From Chryseobacterium sp. H1D6B (GTDB lineage: Bacteria > Bacteroidota > Bacteroidia > Flavobacteriales > Weeksellaceae): 64,000 nt of DNA. The notes under the pieces were generated by a model. It ran no database searches. It had not been told where the DNA came from and worked only from the letters and a program-made list of their open reading frames with translations. Each line of letters opens with the position of its first letter. The stretch's first letter is position 1. A program made the position numbers and the translations under genes. The stretch lies in contig NZ_JARXVJ010000001.1 of the NCBI RefSeq assembly GCF_029892445.1, positions 3,472,001 to 3,536,000 of the forward strand, written 5' to 3'. Positions 53,607 to 61,522 of the stretch are shown here, piece after piece.

Positions 53607-53816
53607 ATGAAAAAAGAAAATTTTAATCACTTAGTAGGTAAAACCCGGGGTGAAGTTAAAACAGAATTGGGAGACGGATTTAATTATTTTACGAACCAGA
53701 TCTGGACTTATGAAATTGGAAAGACCTGGATTGGAAAAAGAATTATTCTCTCTGTTACTTTTAAAGACGGAAAAGTGTCTTCTGTAGAGGTTCACAAAAC
53801 ATTCCGTAAGTGTTAG
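53607..53816 (+). CDS. Hypothetical 69-residue protein, SmpA-like pattern
   Basis: Compact frame MKKENFNHLVGKTRGEVKTE then LGDGFNYFTNQIWTYEIGKT and VSSVEVHKTFRKC. The L-(V/I)-G-K-(T/S)-x-x-E-V-x-x-x-L-G opening with a central I-W-T-Y strand resembles SmpA/OmlA-type beta-lactamase-inhibitor-like folds used by small Bacteroidota proteins, here cytoplasmic (no signal peptide). Function unknown. Single Cys at the C-terminus. Confidence 0.62.
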   Translation: MKKENFNHLVGKTRGEVKTELGDGFNYFTNQIWTYEIGKTWIGKRIILSVTFKDGKVSSVEVHKTFRKC

Positions 53817-54151
53817 TATGAAGCCTATAAAATTATTATTGTCTGCAGATTGGAAATTATTCTGTTTTTAATGACCATAATAAAAATTCATTTTTACTTT
53901 TACCGCATATCTTATTTAAATATTTCCAAAATTGTTCTTGAATTTATTTAATTCCTTTTGTTGAGGACGCCAGCGCATACTTGTGTATGATTGTGTTTTG
54001 TGGAGTAATTAATGTTAATTCACCATTTATAATGCAATATTGTTGGTGTTTTATCGTTATTTTTTGTTAATATGGCAATTGATTTTGATTTTTAATGATA
54101 TTTTTTATACATTTACTATAACCGAACACTAATAACCAAAAACTCGATTAT
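53817..54151. other. 335-bp promoter region
   Basis: Very AT-rich spacer before the secreted-protein gene at 54152. A TACATTTA sequence about 40 bp upstream of the ATG differs from TAnnTTTG only at the last base. No terminator for the small gene before it was found. Confidence 0.4.
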
Positions 54152-55444
54152 ATGAAAAAACTCTCATTATCTATTGTAATTACTGCTATGGCTTTTTCAT
54201 TTAAGGTCAGCGCTCAAGTAGGGATTAATACTCCAAATCCCGCGTCAACACTGGATCTGACAGCTAAAAACCCAACTGGAGTAACTACCAATGTAGACGG
54301 TCTCTTGGTGCCGCGCGTAGACAGGCAGCGGGCCCAAAGCATGGCTGCAGTTCCTGTTTCTACCTTAATATATGTAAATGATATTTCTACCGGAACACAG
54401 ACCGGAACAGCAATTAATATAGATGCCGTAGGACATTATTCTTACAACGGGACAGCATGGACTAAACTTACGCCCGCCGCTGTTAATATTTACAATTCAA
54501 ATGGAACCCTTACCGGCAACAGGGTGGTAACACAGGGTGCCAATACATTAGCCTTCACAACCACAGCTGTTAATGGATTTTCTGTAGCAGGAACCAATTT
54601 TTCAGTAGACGGAACTAATAACAGGGTAGGGATAGGAATTGCTGCACCTCTAGCAAGACTGCATGTAGACGGCGGAGAATCCCGTTTCAGTTCTACTACT
54701 TCACAATGGGGACTGTCACCATCCACGGGTGGAACTACAGGTTCCGCCAATTCTCTTGAAATTATTGACCGTGTAAATAGTATACGGAGAATGATATTAA
54801 ATGATAACGGGGATGTTTCATTAGGAGGTAATATCGGTTCAAATTCCGGATTAGGAGTGATCTCAATACGAACCGGGAGTGTGGGGGTAGGCATTATTGC
54901 TCCTACCAACACATTGGATGTAAATGGGACTGCCCGTGTGAGAACGATGGCTCAGGCTGCGGGTACAACAGTGGTATCTCCGGTATATGCCGATCCTACA
55001 GGTGTGCTAGTGAAAGCATCTCCTACAGCTACTTATGGAGGACTTACTTCGAATAGTGTTACCGTTGCAAGTGGTGCTACCGGGACATTGATTACCGGGA
55101 TGGTTGATGGTGCTGTTTATAAGGCTGTTGTTATAGATGCTGATGGTTGTGTATATACTGCTGTTGCAGAATATTTAGTTACTAATTCTTCTTTTAACGG
55201 TAGTTTTGCCATCAAAGGGTTAGATGGACTTTTTAGTCCTAGTAATACTAAGGGTCCTACCTTTACAGAAACAAACAGAACGACCACCGGCGTTACATGG
55301 ACCGGCAAGCCTACCTGTCAGGATGGTGGAGACAGTACTGCTCTAAATTATACTTTAGTAATGCCTTCAGCAGGAACAATAAATGTGACGAATAACGGAA
55401 ATGTTTCCAGAGCTTATTCAATAACGCTTACAAGACTTAATTAA
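54152..55444 (+). CDS. Secreted surface-type protein with VGINT-x-NP start
   Basis: Exported protein of 430 residues. A signal peptide ends VSAQ; VGINTPNPASTLDLTAKNPT follows, the same layout as the gene at 49729. Then come LLVPRVDRQRAQSM and IDAVGHYSYNGTAWTKLTP, a repetitive middle (NRVGIGIAAPLARLHVDGGE is a second VGIG-x-x-x-P copy; SVGVGIIAPTNTLDVNGTAR a third) and a C-terminal beta domain. The repeated V-G-(I/V)-G-I-x-x-P-x-x-x-L-(H/D)-V units resemble tail-fibre trimerisation repeats. It is likely a surface or secreted structural protein. Confidence 0.8.
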   Translation: MKKLSLSIVITAMAFSFKVSAQVGINTPNPASTLDLTAKNPTGVTTNVDGLLVPRVDRQRAQSMAAVPVSTLIYVNDISTGTQTGTAINIDAVGHYSYNGTAWTKLTPAAVNIYNSNGTLTGNRVVTQGANTLAFTTTAVNGFSVAGTNFSVDGTNNRVGIGIAAPLARLHVDGGESRFSSTTSQWGLSPSTGGTTGSANSLEIIDRVNSIRRMILNDNGDVSLGGNIGSNSGLGVISIRTGSVGVGIIAPTNTLDVNGTARVRTMAQAAGTTVVSPVYADPTGVLVKASPTATYGGLTSNSVTVASGATGTLITGMVDGAVYKAVVIDADGCVYTAVAEYLVTNSSFNGSFAIKGLDGLFSPSNTKGPTFTETNRTTTGVTWTGKPTCQDGGDSTALNYTLVMPSAGTINVTNNGNVSRAYSITLTRLN

Positions 55445-55545
55445 TTTAAACTTTTATCATATTTCTGATTACCCCTCATAATAAGAAATGTGAAAGACTT
55501 ATAATCCTATTATTTAGATACTTAGATTCTAATACACAAATACAC

Positions 55546-55575
55546 AAGCCGGATCTATGTATCCGGCTTTTTTAT
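55546..55575 (+). terminator. Terminator after the secreted protein
   Basis: AAGCCGGAT (55546-55554) and ATCCGGCTT (55561-55569), 6-nt loop, followed by TTTTTAT. It also faces the minus-strand DUF1349 gene. Confidence 0.85.
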
Positions 55576-55649
55576 TGAAAAAAAACCTCCCAAAAAAATC
55601 GAGAGGTCAAATAAAAATTGACTATATATTGAATGAAAATCCAATCAGG

Positions 55650-56294
55650 CTATTTGTTGTTTTCAAGCCATTTCAGCCTGCGTTCATCCGGAAGATGTTT
55701 TACGCTGAAATTCTCAAAAACTGCATTGAAGCCGTTCCCGTCAGGGCATGCGGCCATCAGTCCCACCATAACAGGAGTATTATCCTGAAGATGTGCATTT
55801 CTCATCATGATGTAATTTTTATCATCAAAAGAGTAGAAAAGCTCTACGGCATCAAGCCTTCTTACAGCTTTTATCCATACAGCTGGAGGTGTTTTGTCTA
55901 GTGTGATGACACTCCAGTCACTTGTTGTATGAGTAACAACAGTACTTAAGTTATATTTGCCGTCTACGTATTCAATTCCTGCCTTGATGTAATGGTCCTT
56001 GTCAATTCTGAGCATCAGTCCCATCTGGTCAAACCGGGCAATGTAATTTCCTGTGATCTTTACTTTGGCCTCAAACTCGCCGCCGTAAGTAGTGTAATAA
56101 AAAGGAGCATCATCTACCGTAAAGCCGTAATGAGAAATTCTCCAGTAATCGCTCTGCGGAGTAACAAACATGGATAATTTATTATTTTTGATCTCCCATT
56201 TTTGAGGTTCATTAAACCAGGTCATTTTTTCTAATGTCTGTGCAAAGCTTTTTTGAACGAGTAATAGTGCACAGCCTAAAAATATTCTTTTCAT
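55650..56294 (-). CDS. Secreted DUF1349 protein (concanavalin-like fold)
   Basis: Exported protein of 214 residues; start at ATG 56294 gives MKRIFLGCALLLVQKSFAQT, a signal peptide, three codons after an alternative ATG. DUF1349 pattern: MTWFNEPQKWEIKNNKLSMF at the start, then DYWRISHYGFTVDDAPFYYT, YIARFDQMGLMLRIDKDHYI (Q-x-G-L-M-(V/L)-R-x-D-x-x-x-(W/Y)-(I/V)-K-x-G) and GLMAACPDGNGFNAVFENFS. The fold is a laminin/glucanase-like jelly roll; carbohydrate binding or hydrolysis is possible but not shown. Confidence 0.85.
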   Translation of the reverse strand: MKRIFLGCALLLVQKSFAQTLEKMTWFNEPQKWEIKNNKLSMFVTPQSDYWRISHYGFTVDDAPFYYTTYGGEFEAKVKITGNYIARFDQMGLMLRIDKDHYIKAGIEYVDGKYNLSTVVTHTTSDWSVITLDKTPPAVWIKAVRRLDAVELFYSFDDKNYIMMRNAHLQDNTPVMVGLMAACPDGNGFNAVFENFSVKHLPDERRLKWLENNK

Positions 56295-56390
56295 GAGTAA
56301 CAATCTTCGGATGAATCTGACTTATTGATTAAGCTTAGCAAAAGTATCACTTAACAAGTACATCATCAATACTTATAAATAACCATTTTT

Positions 56391-57143
56391 ATGGAAATAT
56401 TAGAAACGCTGAACAAAACACTGCTCAATAAAAATTCAAACCAGAAAAATAAATGTCTTCTGGATACAGCCTCCTATAAACAGACAGCTTTGATGTATTC
56501 TCAAATGGAAAATACAATTTCTGTTCTAAGTGATATGCAGGCCAATAAAAGCTATGTGTTTAAATCTGAAGCCGCTGTAGAATTAGGATTGGCGATGGAT
56601 GAAAATCCGGTAGAAATTGATTCCATCTGGGAAGAAGAGATCTTAAGAAAAATACATCCCGATGATAAACTCAAGAAATACATCCACGAATTACGCTTTT
56701 TTAAGCTGCTGGATTCCATGAAACCTGAAGAACGTATCCATTACAACGTGGTATCAAGAATCCGTATGAAGGATAGATGTAATGAATACAGATTTGTAAA
56801 GCACCGTATGTTTTATATGTATTCCCCTTATAACGGTAAGTTGAGGTTTGCTCTTTGTTTATATAGTATTGCCTTAGACCAGTCCATTGGAATACCTTCT
56901 GATTTTCTGATTATCAATGCTGCAAAAGGAGAAGTAATAGTAGAAGATAAGCTTAATTATAAAAATATTTTATCTCAAAGAGAACTAGAAGTTTTAAAAT
57001 TTGTAGGTGAAGGGTATACGAGTAAAGAAATTGCCGATGCGCTGTCTATTAGTACCAATACAGTAAGCCGTCACAGACAGAATATTCTGGAAAAGCTGAA
57101 TGTGAAAAATTCTATAAAAGCATTTAAGGAAAGTTTCCATTAA
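56391..57143 (+). CDS. LuxR-family transcriptional regulator with PAS-like N-domain
   Basis: Regulator of 250 residues. The LuxR/GerE HTH is at the C-terminus: LSQRELEVLKFVGEGYTSKE then IADALSISTNTVSRHRQNIL. The preceding 170 residues are helical to mixed (YNVVSRIRMKDRCNEYRFVK and HRMFYMYSPYNGKLRFALCL resemble a PAS fold that reads a cytoplasmic signal). No receiver domain. It is divergent from the DUF1349 gene and not adjacent to a kinase, so it may be a one-component regulator. Confidence 0.88.
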   Translation: MEILETLNKTLLNKNSNQKNKCLLDTASYKQTALMYSQMENTISVLSDMQANKSYVFKSEAAVELGLAMDENPVEIDSIWEEEILRKIHPDDKLKKYIHELRFFKLLDSMKPEERIHYNVVSRIRMKDRCNEYRFVKHRMFYMYSPYNGKLRFALCLYSIALDQSIGIPSDFLIINAAKGEVIVEDKLNYKNILSQRELEVLKFVGEGYTSKEIADALSISTNTVSRHRQNILEKLNVKNSIKAFKESFH

Positions 57144-57415
57144 TGTTATTTTGGTGGCTTGTATTTTAGATATAGACTGTTAAATTTTCGTTTTTTAGTG
57201 TTTTTAATGTATTTTTTTCTCCTATTTTATGAAATTATATTCAATATATTAATATTAATTAATTGATAATATAAAATAATTACAACATTGAATAATTTGA
57301 TTTTCAGGCTATAAGATTAAAAATATGATATACATATTAAATTTCAATTGAAACGGCTTTAAACCGATATGAAATAATCTTATATTTGTTTATTAAACCA
57401 CTAATAATACTAAGG

Positions 57416-58669
57416 ATGGACATTAACTTTGAAACCGCTACGTTTAAGGACTTTGAGAATATACCAGGGTATAATATGATGCAACGTGCAGATATTTATT
57501 ATGATTTTCTAGACTATATGAAATCTAACGGACATCAGTACAGATTGAGAAATAATACAGCCTGTAATTCTGTAATCAATGTTGGTAACGATGAAACAAC
57601 TAAAGATTATATAAGTTTTGTTACCAGCGACTATTTGGGATTTACGCAGCACCCAAAAGTAAAACAAGCTGCCATTGAAGGGATTGAAAAATATGGAACA
57701 GGAACAGCCGCGACGCCGCTTATCGGCGGGTATTTCTCTTATCATAATGATTTAGAAAAGAAAATATCTTCTTTCTTCGGCAGACAAGAAGATGAAGCGG
57801 TAGTTTTTACTACAGGGTATACAGCCAATAGTGCAACACTACAAATCTTACTGCAGAAAGAAGATATTGCAATTGTAGACATGGCTGTACATGCAAGTGT
57901 ATATGAGGGATGTATTCTTACGAACAGAAAAACATTTCCACATAATAATTTAGAAGCTTTGGAACAGATTTTGAAGACATCAGAAAACCAATACCGGACA
58001 AAACTCGTAATTATAGATGGAGTGTATTCTCAGGATGGTGATGTTGCTCCCTTAAAAGAGATATATGACTTGGTAAAGAAATATAATGCTTTCTTAATGG
58101 TGGATGACGTACATGGAGTAGGAATCCTTGGAAAGACAGGAAGAGGAAGTTTAGAAGATACAAACCTGCTTGATAAAGTAGATATAATTACCGGAACATT
58201 TAGTAAGACATTTGGTAATTTAGGTGGATATGTGATAGCAGATAAAAGACTTGCTACCTTTATAAGGTTTCAGTCCCGCCAGCAGATATTTTCTGCAACA
58301 GCGCCGCCGTCTTCTGCAGGAATCCTTAAGGCTATTGATCTTATCGATGAAGAACCTCAATGGAGACAAAAGCTTTGGACGAACATAAACTATTTTAAAA
58401 AAGGTCTTAATGATTTAGGCCTGGATACAGGAACAACGTGTTCAGCAATTGTTCCGGTAAAAATAGGAGATCCTCATATTACAGGGGATGTAGGAAAAAT
58501 GCTGATAGACCACGGAATTTATGCGAATTCCATAATATATCCCGCTGTAGCGAGAAAAGATGCACGTATAAGAATGTCTGTAATGGCAACCCATGAAAAG
58601 GAGCATCTTGATAAAACGCTCAATGCATTTGAGGATATCAAAAATAAATTGCATATTGCAAAAAAATAA
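57416..58669 (+). CDS. Alpha-oxoamine synthase (serine palmitoyltransferase / cysteate acyltransferase-like)
   Basis: PLP enzyme of 417 residues, class II aminotransferase fold; start at ATG 57416 (MDINFETATFKDFENIPGYN) rather than 30 nt earlier. The Schiff-base Lys is in ITGTFSKTFGNLGGYVIADK; the PLP-stacking His is in AIVDMAVHASVYEGCILT; the substrate-loop Asp-x-His is in LMVDDVHGVGILGKTGRGSL. GTGTAATPLIGGYFSYHNDL matches the alpha-oxoamine synthase family that makes 3-ketosphinganine or cysteate-derived capnine, and also AONS/KBL. In Bacteroidota that do make sphingo- or sulfonolipids the first two are likely; biotin synthesis is less likely without other bio genes. The next gene, TetR, starts 5 bp on. 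Confidence 0.82.
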   Translation: MDINFETATFKDFENIPGYNMMQRADIYYDFLDYMKSNGHQYRLRNNTACNSVINVGNDETTKDYISFVTSDYLGFTQHPKVKQAAIEGIEKYGTGTAATPLIGGYFSYHNDLEKKISSFFGRQEDEAVVFTTGYTANSATLQILLQKEDIAIVDMAVHASVYEGCILTNRKTFPHNNLEALEQILKTSENQYRTKLVIIDGVYSQDGDVAPLKEIYDLVKKYNAFLMVDDVHGVGILGKTGRGSLEDTNLLDKVDIITGTFSKTFGNLGGYVIADKRLATFIRFQSRQQIFSATAPPSSAGILKAIDLIDEEPQWRQKLWTNINYFKKGLNDLGLDTGTTCSAIVPVKIGDPHITGDVGKMLIDHGIYANSIIYPAVARKDARIRMSVMATHEKEHLDKTLNAFEDIKNKLHIAKK

Positions 58670-58674
58670 TAAAA

Positions 58675-59310
58675 ATGCCTAGAAAAGTTGTGCAAGGTCC
58701 CATACGGGATAAAGAAAAAACCAAACAAAAGCTGTTGGCCGCAGTTGGAAAAATTTTAAGAGTAAAAGGCTATTCGGGATTAAAAGTAAGCAAGATCGCG
58801 CAGGTAGCCGGTTTTGACAAAAAATTAATATATGAATACTTCGGAAGTACAGATAAACTTATTGATGAGTATATCAAGTCACAAGATTATTGGAGTAAAT
58901 TAAACCAAGAGAATGTTCCTGTTGATTTTTCAGACGGAGGTAAAGAACTTTCTAAAGTGGCTATCCTGAATCAATTTGATAATCTAAAGAAAAACAAAGA
59001 ACTTCAGAAGATTATACTTTGGGGGCTTTCTGAAAGTAAGCCTATTCTTAAGAAAATTGCAGATGATAGAGAGGAGATGGGAGAACAACTTTTGACAAAT
59101 ATCATTGATCCATATTTCGGAGAAGAGTCTACAAGATACCGCGCTATTGCTGCACTTCTTGTTTCTGGAGCTTATTATCTGAATATGTACACAGCACACA
59201 ATGCAAGCAAATTCTGCGGTATTGATCTGAAGACCGATGAAGGCAGAAAAGAAATTGAAAAAGCGATTGTTGAAATTATTGATTTCGCTTACGAAAAAAA
59301 GGCTCATTAA
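58675..59310 (+). CDS. TetR-family regulator
   Basis: Regulator of 211 residues; the HTH is near the N-terminus (TKQKLLAAVGKILRVKGYSG, then LKVSKIAQVAGFDKKLIYEY FGS). The C-terminal ligand domain is helical and typical of Bacteroidota TetR proteins (SGAYYLNMYTAHNASKFCGI). The start ATG lies 5 bp after the alpha-oxoamine synthase stop, so the two genes are one transcript, and the regulator may feed back on lipid synthesis. No ligand can be named. Confidence 0.9.
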   Translation: MPRKVVQGPIRDKEKTKQKLLAAVGKILRVKGYSGLKVSKIAQVAGFDKKLIYEYFGSTDKLIDEYIKSQDYWSKLNQENVPVDFSDGGKELSKVAILNQFDNLKKNKELQKIILWGLSESKPILKKIADDREEMGEQLLTNIIDPYFGEESTRYRAIAALLVSGAYYLNMYTAHNASKFCGIDLKTDEGRKEIEKAIVEIIDFAYEKKAH

Positions 59311-59387
59311 AAATTTTTCTGTTTGGTCAGAAAGTAAATTTTGTAATAATTTGAAGTTTTAAATTTTCAAATTAAAACTATATTTCA

Positions 59388-59402
59388 TATTTTTGACCAA
59401 TG
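59388..59402 (+). promoter_or_regulatory. -7 box directly before the dnaX start
   Basis: TATTTTTG (59388-59395) matches TAnnTTTG and lies only four bases before the ATG at 59400. Transcription should begin at or a base or two before the ATG, so the dnaX mRNA may be leaderless. No -33 TTG was found at the usual distance. Confidence 0.5.
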
Positions 59403-60485
59403 GAAAATTTCATAGTATCTGCAAGAAAATATCGCCCTCAAGAGTTTGACACTGTTGTTGGACAATCTCATATTACAGATACTTTAGAACATGCTATTGA
59501 AGAAAATCAGTTAGCACAAGCTCTGCTGTTTTGTGGACCTCGTGGCGTTGGTAAAACAACTTGTGCCAGAATTCTGGCCAGAAAGATCAACGAAAAAGAT
59601 GGTTCCGTTTCAGAAGACGGCTTCGCTTACAATATTTATGAATTAGATGCTGCATCCAACAACTCTGTGGATGATATCAGAGAATTAATAGATCAGGTAC
59701 GTTTTGCTCCTCAGGTCGGTCAATATAAAGTATATATTATCGATGAGGTGCATATGCTGTCTTCTGCCGCCTTCAATGCCTTCCTTAAAACACTTGAAGA
59801 ACCTCCTGCACATGCTATTTTCATATTAGCGACTACGGAGAAACACAAAATTATTCCAACCATATTATCGCGTTGCCAGATCTATGATTTCAAAAGAATC
59901 ATTATTGAAGATATCCAGAGCCATTTAAGACAAATTGCTGAAAAGGAAAATATTCAATACGAAGATGATGCGTTATATCTTATCGCCCAAAAAGCTGATG
60001 GTGCATTAAGAGATGCCCTTTCTATTTTTGACAGACTTTCTACATTTTCCCAGAAGAATATTACTTTAGCAAAAGCCGCCGAAGTACTTAATATTTTGGA
60101 TTATGACCAATATTTGAATATTGTAGATCTAGCCAAAGAAAATAAAATCCCCGAAGTACTCTTTGCTTTTAATGAAATTGTAAAAAGAGGTTTTGATTCC
60201 CATATTTTTATTGCAGGATTAGGGAATCACTTTAGAGATTTAATGATGGCTCAAAATGCAGCTACCATCAATCTAATTGAAGTAGGTGAAAAAACAAAAG
60301 CGAAATTTGTAGAACAAGGGCAGAAATGGAACGCACAGCAGTTAATAGATGCTGTTGAAATATGCAACCACGCAGATATCAATTATAAGAATTCTAAGAA
60401 TCCCCGGCTTACAGTAGAAATTGCTTTAATGCAGCTGACTTCTCTGACCTCTGGTTTAGATGTTTCTAAAAAAAAAAATTCTTAA
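59400..60485 (+). CDS. dnaX: DNA polymerase III subunit gamma (short dnaX product)
   Basis: Clamp-loader ATPase. The frame as read is 361 residues: Walker A LLFCGPRGVGKTTCARILAR, Walker B YIIDEVHMLSSAAFNAFLKT, sensor-1 TEKHKIIPTILSRCQIYDFK, and the gamma-specific lid. The zinc module between residues 55 and 85 has no Cys (KINEKDGSVSEDGFAYNIYE), as in other Bacteroidota DnaX. The frame ends SKKKNS-stop two codons after an A11 tract at 60468-60478; the domain that binds DnaB and the polymerase core follows in the -1 frame. The short form equals a gamma subunit. Confidence 0.95.
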   Translation: MENFIVSARKYRPQEFDTVVGQSHITDTLEHAIEENQLAQALLFCGPRGVGKTTCARILARKINEKDGSVSEDGFAYNIYELDAASNNSVDDIRELIDQVRFAPQVGQYKVYIIDEVHMLSSAAFNAFLKTLEEPPAHAIFILATTEKHKIIPTILSRCQIYDFKRIIIEDIQSHLRQIAEKENIQYEDDALYLIAQKADGALRDALSIFDRLSTFSQKNITLAKAAEVLNILDYDQYLNIVDLAKENKIPEVLFAFNEIVKRGFDSHIFIAGLGNHFRDLMMAQNAATINLIEVGEKTKAKFVEQGQKWNAQQLIDAVEICNHADINYKNSKNPRLTVEIALMQLTSLTSGLDVSKKKNS

Positions 60486-60518
60486 TACTAGCCCCGTTTC
60501 TTCATGAGAAAGCAACGG
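60468..60518 (+). promoter_or_regulatory. A11 slippery tract and downstream hairpin in dnaX
   Basis: Eleven A residues (60468-60478) in the gamma frame read AAA AAA AAA AAT TCT TAA. A -1 slip gives AAA AAA AAA AAA TTC TTA ATA CTA, entering the tau frame. A stem-loop CCG-TTTCT-tcatg-AGAAA-CGG (60494-60518, with a bulge) lies 15 nt downstream. The same strategy (A-rich slip and early stop) makes gamma and tau from dnaX in E. coli (ribosomal) and Thermus (transcriptional slippage at an A tract). Confidence 0.6.
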
Positions 60519-61102
60519 TAAAACTTCCGGAAAAACCACAAGAGAAAAAAGAGGAAAAAATTGAAAAGCCTCAAATTTCAGAAGGAGTTACGTCTGAAGA
60601 AGTTATCGTTAAAAAAACTTCCAAACCATTATCAAGACCGGGTATTTCATCGGGCTTCAGTATCAATTCTTTTTTAAACAAAGAAGAAAAGGTGGAAGTC
60701 GTGGAAAATCATATTACTAGGACTGATAATCTTCCGAAAAACCATTTTACAGAAACCGATCTTCAAATGGAATGGAATTTGCTGTTGAAACAACTTCGAA
60801 CTAATGATCCTTTTGTCTTTAATGCAGTTAAAGCATTCAAGCTGGTGAAACTGGATGAACATATCGTTCAGGTTTTATATCCTTCAGATTCAGCAAAAGT
60901 TGAATTCGATAAGATAAGCGGAGATTTCTTTAATCATTTCAAAAGAAAAGTGCATAACTATTCTATCGAAATTGAATTTAAAAGAGATTATGAAAACCTT
61001 AAGATAGAGGTGGTTACAAAGAAGAAAGTATTTGAAAAATTCATTGAGATAAATCCTTTACTAAAAGATCTTGATGATTTAATGAAGTTTGATTTGACAT
61101 AA
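60479..61102 (+). CDS. dnaX: C-terminal (tau-specific) part of DnaX in the -1 frame
   Basis: The -1 frame from 60479 reads FLILAPFLHEKATVKLPEKP, then a Lys/Glu-rich linker (QEKKEEKIEKPQISEGV) and a domain with GISSGFSINSFLNKEEKVEV and ETDLQMEWNLLLKQLRTNDP, ending LLKDLDDLMKFDLT. This is the usual C-terminal layout of Bacteroidota DnaX. The joined protein 59400-61102 would be about 567 residues, a normal tau length. It has no start of its own, so it needs the slip; a tract of 12 or 9 A would fuse the frames permanently. Confidence 0.85.
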   Translation, partial: FLILAPFLHEKATVKLPEKPQEKKEEKIEKPQISEGVTSEEVIVKKTSKPLSRPGISSGFSINSFLNKEEKVEVVENHITRTDNLPKNHFTETDLQMEWNLLLKQLRTNDPFVFNAVKAFKLVKLDEHIVQVLYPSDSAKVEFDKISGDFFNHFKRKVHNYSIEIEFKRDYENLKIEVVTKKKVFEKFIEINPLLKDLDDLMKFDLT

Positions 61103-61522
61103 TTTTTATATATTTGTCGAATATTTGTATAAAAAAAATACAAAAACAAAAAAAATAACTATTTAAAAAGTTAAAAAATAGACGATTTCAGAGCATAAAA
61201 AAGTGGAAAAATTATTTATCCCATATCTGTCTAACTTTAAAAACCAATTTGGTTTTACACCTGCTTATTACTTAAGCAGTTATTTTAGCTTTTCGTTTAC
61301 CTATCAAAGAAATTTTAGAAGTTATCACCGATTTTATTGGTATTACTAATTCAATTTCTTTCTCAAAAAATACAGGAAAACTAGTATTCTCTATCAATTC
61401 CTGATTTCATAACAATTTTTGAACGGCATTTTTTGGAAAGAATTATAAAAGTAAATTTTATAATGAAAGGACTATTGATGTACAATTTTAAAAAATAAAT
61501 AATAATAAAATACCTTAACGAT
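61103..61522 (+). promoter_or_regulatory. 420-bp leader of the DAHP synthase gene with promoter, hairpins and a mini-ORF
   Basis: A promoter TTG (61089-61091)-N17-TATATTTG (61109-61116) sits at the dnaX stop, giving a leader of about 400 nt. In it AAAACCAA-t-TTGGTTTT (61240-61256) is a perfect palindrome and CTGCTTA/TAAGCAG (61261-61279) a hairpin followed by TTATTTTAGCTTTT. Just before the gene, an 11-codon frame MKGLLMYNFKK (61463-61498) contains Tyr and Phe codons. An aromatic-amino-acid attenuator is possible, but this is inference. Confidence 0.35.
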
